Part shown: piece by piece, positions 46,279-56,000 of the stretch
How the letters are laid out: each line of letters starts with the position of its first letter
How positions within the stretch are numbered: the stretch's first letter is position 1
Assembly (NCBI GenBank): GCA_913057785.1
Contig: CAJXPD010000017.1
Coordinates: forward strand, 1 to 62,978
DNA from: an uncultured Lewinella sp.
GTDB lineage: Bacteria; Bacteroidota; Bacteroidia; Chitinophagales; Saprospiraceae
DNA: 62,978 nucleotides
Reading direction: 5' to 3'
The notes under the pieces: generated by a model
Databases searched by the model: none
Seen by the model: the letters and a program-made list of their open reading frames with translations, nothing else
What the model was told of the DNA's origin: nothing
Position numbers and translations under genes: made by a program

Positions 46279-46956
46279 ATGCCAGCTGATAATGAAAAGT
46301 TTGTGACCCTTTTGGGGGATGCTAAGTCCTTGTGTAAAGCGAAGTTAGCGGCCTTTACCGTAGTTCGGGGAGAAGATGATCAAGAGCTCCAAACCCTCAC
46401 CGTAGATGCTCGAAATACTTACGAAGAGTTTGCTGATCCAAAATTTAAATTGATCACTTTTACCTTCGACGAATTCAAGATTAGAAGCTTCCTGGGCGAT
46501 ATTGATGAGATTCCCACGGATAAATTCAATGATTTTGAAACGAAGCTTAGTGAAATGCTGCATTTCCTCCGAGAAACAGCCTTAAAGGAAGCCATTGCTG
46601 CCAAATCACAACTTTCCGCTGAGATGATCAATGCAGAGATTTTAGCTACACTAACTCAATGTGCTACCAAAATAACCCAGCGCATAAATAAGTTCGAGAC
46701 AGCAAACCCAAAGGTCAATATTCTTAATGACGCAACTTATCAGAGAACAAATGCCAAATATGAGCACTTCCGAGGGAAATACAGGACGATGTTAAAAGAC
46801 AAAACCATTCAGGGTACGGAGAGTGACGTTATAAGTATCAACAATCGAGGGGAATCGATTTCCACTGCTCCGAAGAAATCTGATTTTTTAGATCAGTTTA
46901 GTAAGCTATCTGATTTCATTCAGGGAAAGGTTAAAGCGGCAACCCAAACTGCGTGA
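46279..46956 (+). CDS. Helical hypothetical protein, 225 aa
   Basis: A soluble helical protein without signal peptide. It begins MPADNEKFVTLLGDAKSLCK and includes a central acidic region (SFLGDIDEIPTDKFNDFETK) and a helix-rich end (FLDQFSKLSDFIQGKVKAA). No family recognised. The gene ends 37 bp before the 1429-aa secreted protein gene and runs in the same direction, so the two probably form a unit with one cytosolic and one exported partner. Confidence 0.65.
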   Translation: MPADNEKFVTLLGDAKSLCKAKLAAFTVVRGEDDQELQTLTVDARNTYEEFADPKFKLITFTFDEFKIRSFLGDIDEIPTDKFNDFETKLSEMLHFLRETALKEAIAAKSQLSAEMINAEILATLTQCATKITQRINKFETANPKVNILNDATYQRTNAKYEHFRGKYRTMLKDKTIQGTESDVISINNRGESISTAPKKSDFLDQFSKLSDFIQGKVKAATQTA

Positions 46957-46993
46957 TTGTATCCTCGGTTTTGTCACTCTCCAAAACATCATT

Positions 46994-49900
46994 ATGAGAA
47001 TTATACGTATATATCTAGTATTTGCCTTAATCCTGCTTACTTTCATCGGCATCCAAGGGCAAAGCTTATTTAAGGACGCTAGCACATTAAGTCAGCGAGT
47101 AGACGATATTGATTGGGTTGCCTACCAACTAGGAGATTTGATGGAAGAGATGCAACAAATTCGTAAAGGGGCATCTACACTAGACTCCTTACAGGCACAA
47201 AGTCGTCTAGATAATCTTCAACAAGATAGTATTCAATTGGGCAAGGATTTGATCACCTACTCCGGTCAAATCTTAGCTATTCTCGACCATTATCGGGATT
47301 GGACGGACCATGAAAGTGAACTGACTCAACGGATTGCAGCCTTACATTCAGCATTTGATCAAGAAGATGGACTTGGGACTATCTTGGATGCTATTGATTT
47401 TAAATATATCCAAGAAATAGATCCCGAACTAGTAGTTTTGAACCAGCAATTCGAATCTTATCAAGATACCCTACGTTCGGCTAGTAAACGGGAGAAGATT
47501 CTTACTTTACTCAACAGCGAAGCCAGTGTTAGTCCACTAGAATATGTTTCCGTTTCCCGTACACTTGAAGCGTATCAGACGCCACCCTTGCCTTTGGTGA
47601 AATTTGCAGAAGCATCGGCGGAAGGTAGTAATCGAAATGTCGCTAATGGAATAGTCAATCAGCAAGCCTTAATTGTTGGACTCTTCACTTTCTTGGTGGA
47701 GCGGGCTCAAGAGGAAGTTGTATTTACTTTCTTGAATCGGATGTTGGGTGAAAAAGGAATCCAGCAGTTTCGGGAGGTTTTTCCCAAAACCAGCATGGCA
47801 TTCAAAGACCTCAATTTTACCTATTCAGAGTCCTTCTTAGAACGCTTACGGCAGTCCTTTTACGAAGATGTTCAATTGCTCAGCGTCAGCCTACCCAGCT
47901 TACTCACCAATCCAGAATATTTCCAATTGTTAGAAAGTGATCCGATTGCCTACAACTTCCTGCAATTGTATACGATGATGGCCATGAGCCAGCAGAAAGT
48001 ACCCTTGGAGGAGATCATTCCACTCACGTATAGAAATCTCTTAGATCGCTACGAAGACGAAAAAAAAGCGGTGAACCTAAAGATAGCAGGTGAGTACCAT
48101 ACCTATACGGAGTACCAGTCATTGTCTGGGAAAACACAAGAAATACTAGGAAAGATCATAGACATTACTCGCATACTGGATGACTTTCAAGATGAGATAA
48201 GGAGGGATTTCGTAAAACTTCGCACAACCCCTTTTGCGGTCACCCCGGATTATGGTATAAGAAGGGATACCATAGAGGTTCCTGATAGTACACCGGTTAG
48301 AGATACCACGATTGAAATAAGAACATTAGAAAAGATTAATATTACTGGTGCTCTTGGTGACGTAGATGGAAGGTTGAATGCAGTATATAAATTTTTGGAA
48401 GAAAGTACTGCGGCGGCAGAGAATGTTACTGTAGATGTCAACCTGCTGCTAGGAGAATATCGGCAGACCACTCTGGATAGCCTATGGCAATCCCTGAAAC
48501 AGAACCTTACCTTCAAAGAGGATGCTGAGACAAAACTGTTACAGGGAATATTGCCAAAGGCCAAGGAGGGGGCATTCCAAAAGTTAGTTACTGCAGCACC
48601 TTCTCAAGCCAATGCCGAAGTGGTGGAATTTCTGGATGTAACTGTATTACTGCCGGGGCATGATAGCATAGATGCCTATATTCAATCATTATTGGCCAAG
48701 CAATCCAATTTGCGAGCTATTAAATTTTCTTTTACGTTTGATCTGGAGCCCAGTTATTTCATTGTGGGCAGAATACCTAAGGTAGGACAACAAAGCATTT
48801 CCGCTATAGCCAGTAAGGAGTCTTTACATCCAGATCAAGCTAAAGTAGCCCGGCTTCTAGTTGACAACATCAGTAGATTACCGAAAGCTCCACTACCTCT
48901 AAACATAGGCCTGATCCCACCTGGAGAAATTAGATTAGAGGGCACGATTAGTGATTTTACTTTTGACCAAGGAGCTTTTGAGCAATTGCAAGGATTTTGG
49001 GAATCACTGCCCTTCCCCGCAGATACTACTCCGCTTCTGGATAAAGGCTATCAAAGCTTACTACCTATCCTAAATGGCAATGAAAACTACTCTCTAAAGA
49101 TGGTGCCAAGTTTATTGAAAGCAGAGTTCGATCCTCTCATTGCAAGGAGTTGGTCTACCTTAGAGACTTACGACAAATTTTTACGCAATCCACTTTCTGA
49201 TCAGCAATTGCGAGCCGCGGGCTTGGCCTTGACGAGAGAGTTAGGCGGTGCCTGGTATGAGGAAATGAATATAGTAGATATGCTACATAAATGGCAAGCT
49301 GATGTAGTGGCTTATCGAAACGAATTCAAAGATTGGAAGGCTGCTTTGTTCCCCGAGGTGCAGTTAAGAAATGATTCTATAGCCTATGAAAATGCTAAAG
49401 GGAAATTAATCCGATTGATCGAAGTTACCCAATCTCATTATCAGAATAGCAGCCAAAATGAAACCTTTGCTTTCGAAGTTTTGAAAAAAATTCTGGAAGA
49501 TCAATTATTTGTTGGCGAAACCGTTGATGTAGATAATGATGGGGATAATCTTGTTGATCGAGAATGGATTACCAAAGGGGAACTTGAACTTGCTGAAGTT
49601 GAAGAAAGGTTATTCGAACTCAACAGGAAGCTGGCAGCTAAATTTCCAGGGAAAAGAAGTACATCGCCTGTTCGTCAGTATTTGGTAGATAAGAATAAGC
49701 TTGATGCTTTAGAAGAGGTACCCTATCAGATTGATGATCTAGCGTTCTTGTTCGAAGATCTGCAATCTCTCCTATATGAATTAGACCGAAAGACAGCTAG
49801 TCAAGAGACCCAAGCGCTGAAGTCCATTTCACCAATCGTCCAGATTACTGAAACCCTCTCACACCTGATGTATGCCATTAAGGATGATAGTGACACTACC

Positions 49901-51283
49901 GGCTGGATCAACAAGGAAACCCTCAACCTGGCCTTGTTTGATCCAAATATAGAACCACTTTTTACGGGTTTGTTAAGTCAACAATTGGGGCAAATTACAA
50001 CTAAGGGTAGTTTATCACTTCCAGGCGTGACCAGCTTTATCAAATTGACTGTACAAGACCTTGACTTTGTCACCTCTAAGGAGGTCACTCAGGACTCCAT
50101 TAAGCTTGACTTTTTCAGGACCGCGGCATTTGTGAATTTGACCCTCAACCGTTTGTTGGAACTTCCATTACTTGTTGATGCAACAAAGCCTGATAGAACT
50201 TTTTCACTCGTTGATAAGCATGTTGATCTACGACCTATTCCTGACCTTTCCGATCAGGCCTTAGAGTTTATCTATTATGCCAATGTGAAAGATCACCGCC
50301 ATGCCATGAGTAGTGTCATTCGGCTTTTAACGCAGATTTCTGAGGTTATTGAAGAACGTAATTCCAGAAACGCTTTGAAACTCGACGAAGATATACGGCA
50401 GTTGAGCCTGGATAAAGTGATGGCAGATGCTAGTGTGAAGAGAATTAATGAAGAATTAGCTGGGCAGGGGCTGAATGACAAGTTGAAGGTTAAGGGGGAG
50501 ACTATAGATACTTCCGGATTGAGTGCTAAGACGCAGGAGTTGTTATCCATGAAGAAACTCGCTATAGAAGATCTCAATAGGAAATCTCAACTGCTAAGAA
50601 ATAAAGAGGCAGAGAAAGAAAGGAAAGAAAAGAAAAAGCAGAAAAAAGCAAGCAAGAAAAGTAAATCGCCGGATGTACTTGCCTTCCTCAGAGACTATGG
50701 AGACTTTATGGCCGATTTGATTGATGCGGATACGAGCACTGATGTCAATGCCTTACTTAGGTCATTTGCAGATCCACCAGGTAGTTCGCAGGAAAAACGC
50801 AGAAACTATGTAACAGCCAATCTCAATGGATATGTCGGTGTCCTTGCTGGCTATGAGTCACTGAGTGGCGGGCCACTGAAGAATAATGAAAGCTATGCCA
50901 CCTTCGCCCCGACAATCCCAGTGGGAATTTCTTTCAGTAAGCTTTCTGGGGAGGGAAAAAAGGCACAGTCTTACAGTTTGTTCTTATCCATTTTGGATTT
51001 AGGAAGTCTCACGACCTACTCCTTAAATGGCAACGTGGCAGGGGAGAGCCAAATCAGTTTTAAGAACGTACTCAAGCCTGGTTTACAGTTTCATTGGAAT
51101 ATCAAAAATTCTCCCTTCTTCTTGGGAGCTGGAGCACAACTAGGCCCTCAGATACGAGAGTTCAATGGGGCTTCTACCCAGCTAAATTCCGCTCAGTTTT
51201 TCATTAATTTTGGAGTGGACGTAGTTGTGAAGCGCTTATTCAAACTGGAAAATAAGCCGCCTAGCCAAAAGGGAGGTAATTAG
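46994..51283 (+). CDS. Giant exported orphan protein, 1429 aa
   Basis: The protein has a signal peptide (MRIIRIYLVFALILLTFIGI, cleavage near GQS). The mature chain is mainly helical for about 1200 residues with no recognised domain. It holds a calcium-site-like acidic loop D845-V-D-N-D-G-D-N-L-V-D-R-E857, a very Lys/Glu-rich helix around 1205-1225 (KERKEKKKQKKASKKSK) and a C-terminal 170-residue beta-rich part (LNGYVGVLAGYESLSGG to FFINFGVDVVV) that resembles an outer-membrane barrel. No T9SS tail. Convergent with the GH109-like gene across a shared terminator. Confidence 0.7.
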   Translation: MRIIRIYLVFALILLTFIGIQGQSLFKDASTLSQRVDDIDWVAYQLGDLMEEMQQIRKGASTLDSLQAQSRLDNLQQDSIQLGKDLITYSGQILAILDHYRDWTDHESELTQRIAALHSAFDQEDGLGTILDAIDFKYIQEIDPELVVLNQQFESYQDTLRSASKREKILTLLNSEASVSPLEYVSVSRTLEAYQTPPLPLVKFAEASAEGSNRNVANGIVNQQALIVGLFTFLVERAQEEVVFTFLNRMLGEKGIQQFREVFPKTSMAFKDLNFTYSESFLERLRQSFYEDVQLLSVSLPSLLTNPEYFQLLESDPIAYNFLQLYTMMAMSQQKVPLEEIIPLTYRNLLDRYEDEKKAVNLKIAGEYHTYTEYQSLSGKTQEILGKIIDITRILDDFQDEIRRDFVKLRTTPFAVTPDYGIRRDTIEVPDSTPVRDTTIEIRTLEKINITGALGDVDGRLNAVYKFLEESTAAAENVTVDVNLLLGEYRQTTLDSLWQSLKQNLTFKEDAETKLLQGILPKAKEGAFQKLVTAAPSQANAEVVEFLDVTVLLPGHDSIDAYIQSLLAKQSNLRAIKFSFTFDLEPSYFIVGRIPKVGQQSISAIASKESLHPDQAKVARLLVDNISRLPKAPLPLNIGLIPPGEIRLEGTISDFTFDQGAFEQLQGFWESLPFPADTTPLLDKGYQSLLPILNGNENYSLKMVPSLLKAEFDPLIARSWSTLETYDKFLRNPLSDQQLRAAGLALTRELGGAWYEEMNIVDMLHKWQADVVAYRNEFKDWKAALFPEVQLRNDSIAYENAKGKLIRLIEVTQSHYQNSSQNETFAFEVLKKILEDQLFVGETVDVDNDGDNLVDREWITKGELELAEVEERLFELNRKLAAKFPGKRSTSPVRQYLVDKNKLDALEEVPYQIDDLAFLFEDLQSLLYELDRKTASQETQALKSISPIVQITETLSHLMYAIKDDSDTTGWINKETLNLALFDPNIEPLFTGLLSQQLGQITTKGSLSLPGVTSFIKLTVQDLDFVTSKEVTQDSIKLDFFRTAAFVNLTLNRLLELPLLVDATKPDRTFSLVDKHVDLRPIPDLSDQALEFIYYANVKDHRHAMSSVIRLLTQISEVIEERNSRNALKLDEDIRQLSLDKVMADASVKRINEELAGQGLNDKLKVKGETIDTSGLSAKTQELLSMKKLAIEDLNRKSQLLRNKEAEKERKEKKKQKKASKKSKSPDVLAFLRDYGDFMADLIDADTSTDVNALLRSFADPPGSSQEKRRNYVTANLNGYVGVLAGYESLSGGPLKNNESYATFAPTIPVGISFSKLSGEGKKAQSYSLFLSILDLGSLTTYSLNGNVAGESQISFKNVLKPGLQFHWNIKNSPFFLGAGAQLGPQIREFNGASTQLNSAQFFINFGVDVVVKRLFKLENKPPSQKGGN

Positions 51284-51311
51284 AAGAAGAAAATTAGACA
51301 AAGAATCTACC

Positions 51312-51369
51312 ACTCCCCAGATCGGATGATTGAGTGCTATCATGAAATCAATCGTAGGATCTGGGGAGT
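51312..51369. terminator. Bidirectional hairpin between convergent genes
   Basis: ACTCCCCAGATC (51312-51323) pairs perfectly with GATCTGGGGAGT (51358-51369). The 34-base loop holds a further short GATTGA/TCAATC stem. It lies between the stops of the 1429-aa gene (plus) and the GH109-like gene (minus) and probably ends both transcripts. Confidence 0.65.
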
Positions 51370-51415
51370 ATTAATTATAGCAAGTAGATACCCCGGAAAC
51401 GGGAGGGAGTTCCAT

Positions 51416-52810
51416 CTAACCCACTACGGCTAGAGCTTTGGTCGTTTCCCATTTGCCTCGGGTGAAGTCTGGGAATTCTTGCGGCGCACCACCTTGGGCG
51501 ACCGAAGCCTCGCTAAGTGGCCCCACAGCACTCCATAGGCAGCCTTCATAGACGTTTTGATCTAAGGGTTCACCTTTCCGGAGACACTCAATGATGCGGT
51601 ATAACATCATGAAATCCATCCCACCATGTCCACCCATCTTTTTTGAAACCTCGCCCAGGCGAGTATACAATGGATGTTCATATTTTTCGAAAAGCATTTG
51701 TAACTGATCTCCTTGTGCCCAGGAGTGGTGGTTTTTTGTGCTACCCTCAATTCCACCCTCCAAGGCAATACGGGTTTGGAAGCCTGCCAAAGTTCCTAGT
51801 GTGCCTTGGATCAGATTATGACGTGAATAGGGTCTTGGGCTTGTTTCATCCCACTGTACCATGATGGTGCGTCCCACTTCTGTCTTAATGATAGACGTAT
51901 TGATATCACCTCCCTGATAGTCTAGTTTGTTCCACTTGTGGTCAGCTGCGTAATTCTTTTTCGCATAAAGTTGACGACCGGCTGCTGGACTTGAAAAGGA
52001 AACAATTCTATTAAAAGTATCCTCTCCGCGGCCAATATTCATGTACTGAGCTACGGGACCAAGTCCATGGGTAGGGTAGAGGTTCCCATTTCGCTTTGCG
52101 TAATGATAAGTGCGCCAGGATCCAGTACCTCTTTCCTGTTCTTCCATTTGAAATCTTAACTCATGTATGTAGGCAGCCTCGGCATGTAGGAGATCTCCAA
52201 TCAAACCCTTGCGACACATATTTAGATACAGTAACTCCTCACGGCCGTAATTGACATTCTCCATCATCATGCAATGCTTCTTGGTGAGCTCAGAAGTGTT
52301 GACAATCGACCACATTTCTTCCAAGGTCACAGCTATAGGCACCTCAACAAATGCATGGGCTCCCTTCTTCATTGCCTCTACTGCCATAGGAGCATGTAAG
52401 CGCCACGGCGTGCTTATGAACACGATATCAGGCTTAACCTCCTCCAACATCTCCTTCCATCGATTTTCTCCACCAAAGTACAGTGCGATGTCCTTGTGCC
52501 TTTGTCCCTTGCCAACTTCTTCACAGTTGCGTTTTGACCGCATGGCTAAGTCCTCATAGAGGTCGCTAATGGCTACCACTTCTGTACCCTCAATGGTGGC
52601 TACCTGTTTAGCATGCCCAGTGCCTCTAGCACCGACCCCGATGAATGCGCAACGGACGACCTCAAGCTTCGGTGCGGCAAAATCGCCCATATACTGTCCA
52701 TCTGGATTAGCACTCATTGCTTCTCGGCTAGTACTGCAGGAAGACATGGCTACAGCAGCTCCTGCAAGCGAAGTCTTTTTGATGAATTCTCTTCTGTTTT
52801 GATGCTTCAT
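51416..52810 (-). CDS. Gfo/Idh/MocA protein of GH109 alpha-N-acetylgalactosaminidase type
   Basis: A 464-aa protein with a Tat-like signal (NRREFIKKTSLAGAAVAMSSC) that may also be a lipobox. The Rossmann part shows CAFIGVGARGTGH and AISDLYED, then TPWRLHAPMAVEAMKKGAHAF and VPIAVT. Residues around 190-260 carry GH109 features: MENVNYGREELLYLNM, LHAEAAYIHELRF and YPTHGLGPVAQYM. GH109 enzymes use bound NAD+ to hydrolyse alpha-GalNAc from glycans such as mucin-type chains. Start ATG at 52810. Stands alone; no other GH109 member nearby. Confidence 0.85.
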   Translation of the reverse strand: MKHQNRREFIKKTSLAGAAVAMSSCSTSREAMSANPDGQYMGDFAAPKLEVVRCAFIGVGARGTGHAKQVATIEGTEVVAISDLYEDLAMRSKRNCEEVGKGQRHKDIALYFGGENRWKEMLEEVKPDIVFISTPWRLHAPMAVEAMKKGAHAFVEVPIAVTLEEMWSIVNTSELTKKHCMMMENVNYGREELLYLNMCRKGLIGDLLHAEAAYIHELRFQMEEQERGTGSWRTYHYAKRNGNLYPTHGLGPVAQYMNIGRGEDTFNRIVSFSSPAAGRQLYAKKNYAADHKWNKLDYQGGDINTSIIKTEVGRTIMVQWDETSPRPYSRHNLIQGTLGTLAGFQTRIALEGGIEGSTKNHHSWAQGDQLQMLFEKYEHPLYTRLGEVSKKMGGHGGMDFMMLYRIIECLRKGEPLDQNVYEGCLWSAVGPLSEASVAQGGAPQEFPDFTRGKWETTKALAVVG

Positions 52811-52993
52811 GATGTTGGTTTTAAATTGTCCAAAGGAAAGAGGTTAAAGGTACTCTTTTTACGGAGTATTTATAGGTACCCGATAGCTTAAGTCTGCTAT
52901 TCATTTCGAATGATTGAATGGCCTGGCTTACAGAATTTATCTTATCTTGTCATAAGGCAATTTTAGGGATTGAAATAGCCTTTTAGGAGTATC

Positions 52994-53007
52994 GGCAGCG
53001 CGCTGCC
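52994..53007. repeat. 14-bp perfect GC-rich palindrome
   Basis: GGCAGCGCGCTGCC is a perfect palindrome in the AT-rich spacer between the divergently transcribed GH109-like and 1524-aa genes, 56 bp before the ATG at 53063. An ACGCGT palindrome follows 3 bp later. It could be an operator for either gene; a terminator is unlikely without a U tract. Confidence 0.35.
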
Positions 53008-53062
53008 CAACGCGTTCTTTTCTGCACAAAACAATGAAGATTTCCCCTTTTCTTGATCATTA

Positions 53063-56000
53063 ATGAAGGCAATGATGAATAGCGATTTTAAGTGGATTAG
53101 ATGTAGTCAGGACCAGATAAAAATGTTGGCGGGTCTGGTCCTATTGTTTGTGGTTTCTGCAAGCTTTGTCCTTACACACCAACTGCTTATGCTATTTGGC
53201 GAGGCGGGTGAAATACCTCATCGTGATTTTCCTGCTGATCAAGTAGGACAGATTATCAGTCCGCAGATGGGTACCCGGCACATGAATCAACCTTCTGTCT
53301 TCAATGGCTATGCCGTTTTAGCGGGAAATGCCATACACGAAGTCTGGGATATTTCGGATCCATACCATCCAGTATTTCGAGCAGAAATGATCAGTCAGCA
53401 CAGTGCAGGCGAGGCAGAATCGCACCAGGTGACTTATGGTCGAGATGCTTCAGGAAATTATTTTCTAGCCACTACCTCGGGAAGAGGGATTGATATTTGG
53501 AAGGTCAACGATATTCAGGCTCCGCTATATATGAAAGCACTTGATCTTCCTGGCATCAACTATGGTGATGTAGCCAATGCAGTGTGGGGGCTTAGTTGGC
53601 AGGGGGATTTTCTATATATCGGAGCTACTGCAAATGGAGTCTATGTCGTAGATGTCAGGGATGTTTTAGAAGCTGATGTTGTGGCAACGGTTTCTGTTAC
53701 TGATTTGGGGGGAGTTTTGGCAGGACCCTTGTTTGCTTTGGGGAACCTCCTTGTTGTAACTACACCGAAAGGGAACGCAGGTATAGCAACCGTTGATATC
53801 AGTAATCCCCTACAGCCTTTTGTAATGGACTATGAACATTTCCCACCTAAATCTTATATCGGAGGGTTTTACGGAAGATTTGCCACCTTAATTACGCCTT
53901 TGCGGCTGATCGATGTCACAAGTGATCCATATGATATTCAATTGGTCCATTCTTCGGATGTTCCAAAATCTGAGTATGTCAGCTTTGGAGATGAGCATTT
54001 ATTCTTAGGTGGACTAAGAGGAGGGACTCAAGGAGTATATAAGTACGATCTTTCTGACCCTCTAGAGCCAACCGTTGTTGGGCGAGTACAAGGAAGAAAC
54101 AACCGGTGGGATGATCAATTTTCTTGTCCGGTAGGAAATCTTTTGATCATTTGCGATGATCAGCGCGTTGATGGGAACTATGTAGGTGGAGTAATAGGAG
54201 TACATGCGGAACTTAAGGATAGCATAGGTCCCAAAGTGATGTTCAGCCATCCGGAGAATGGAGCTGTAAATCAGCCATTACTAACGAAAATTGGACTTTC
54301 CTTTAGCGACTGGATTGAATTTGCCTCCGTTGATGAAAGTAGTTTCATCCTTAGAGAGGTTGGCGGAGAGCCGATCGCTGGCTCCTGGGGGTGTACCTAC
54401 ACGACCTTGAATTTCACTCCTTCGGAACCACTGAAAGAATTGACTACTTATGAGGTCATCCTGCCACTAGATGGGATTACAGATCTTTCCGGCAATCCGA
54501 TTCCAGAGACCTTTACTTCCTCGTTTACCACAGGCCAACAAGGCATTCAAATTGGGCAGGCTCAATTACTTCCTACTGCTCCGATCCCCTTAGGGGATAC
54601 CGCTCAATTTGCCATTGCAAATCCCGATATGCGCATCGAGTATGAATGGTCTACAGGGGATGGAGAAACACTATCTGGGAATACGACTAGACACCAATAT
54701 CAGGCAGTAGGAAGATATCCGGTTACACTAAAGGCTTTACAAACCATCAGCCCAGATACGATCTTTGAGGCAGAGCAAGCTGACTTGTCAGGGGGGGTAA
54801 ATATTGCTACCACCCATGCCCCATTCAGCGGCAACGGCTATGTGGATTATCCTGGTGCAACAGGGGAGGAGGTAAAGGTTGTTTGGGAATTACAAACGGA
54901 AAGTGTAAGAGCTGTATCTATTGAAATCTTCTACGCTAATGGTGGAAACTTTAATCGGCCTTTGCACCTCGTATTGAACAATGGTCTTCCAATCCAGGTC
55001 AATTTCCCGCCCACTGGAGGATGGAAAATTTGGCAGGCTGTTCAGGTTCCCGACCTCCAGCTTCAGGCCGGCCTAAATACCTTGGAGCTAAGGGCTTCTG
55101 CTAATAGTGTGGGGCCAAATATTGACTATCTGTTTCTACCCACAGATCCTGCAACACCAACTCGGCAAGAACTAATCGGAAGCCAATCTTTTATTCAGGT
55201 CGTGTATGAGCCACAGACTATCAACCAGCCAAGTAGCAGTCAGCCGCTTCAGTTGATTGGGGATACGCTTTGGACGCTAAATCCGGATGCCAATAGCCTG
55301 TCAATATTAGATGTTAAGACGCTTGAAATAGGGCAGGAAATCCCTACTGGAAGACGCCCCTCTGCTTTGGCAGTAGGACCGGACGGGCAAATTTGGGTCG
55401 TCAATCGAGATAGTTGGAATATCTCCTTACATGATCCCAATACTGGGGTGCAGAAGGATCTAGTTGCTTTACCTTATGGCTCACAACCCAATGCCATTAT
55501 ATTTTCCCTCGATTCTACCTATGCATTTGTGAGCTTGCAGGCAACAGGTGAATTACTTAAAATTAATTCAGCGAGTAAGGAAATAGAGGAAATCTTGGAA
55601 TTACCGAAAGATGATCGCGACCGGACTAGAGAAATCGGTGCGCTAGCACTCGATGCTTCCCGTAACAAGCTGCTATTAACTCGGTTTATTTCCGCAACTA
55701 ATGGAGGTGAGACATATCTTGTGGATCCCTTGTCGATGGAAATCCTGAAAACTATTCCTTTGGCTTATGATGTGGGAGAAGATTCCGATCAATTTTCTAG
55801 AGGAATTCCGAATTACCTCACTTCAATCGTCATCAGTCCGGATGGTAAACGGGCTTGGCTTCCTTCGAAAAAAGATAACATTCAGAGAGGGGAATTCCGG
55901 GATGGTCGAATGTTGGAGCACGACAATACGGTTCGCTCCATTGTTTCGGTTATCGATCTAGAAGCAGAAGAAGAGTACTTTTCGGAGCGAATGGATCTGG

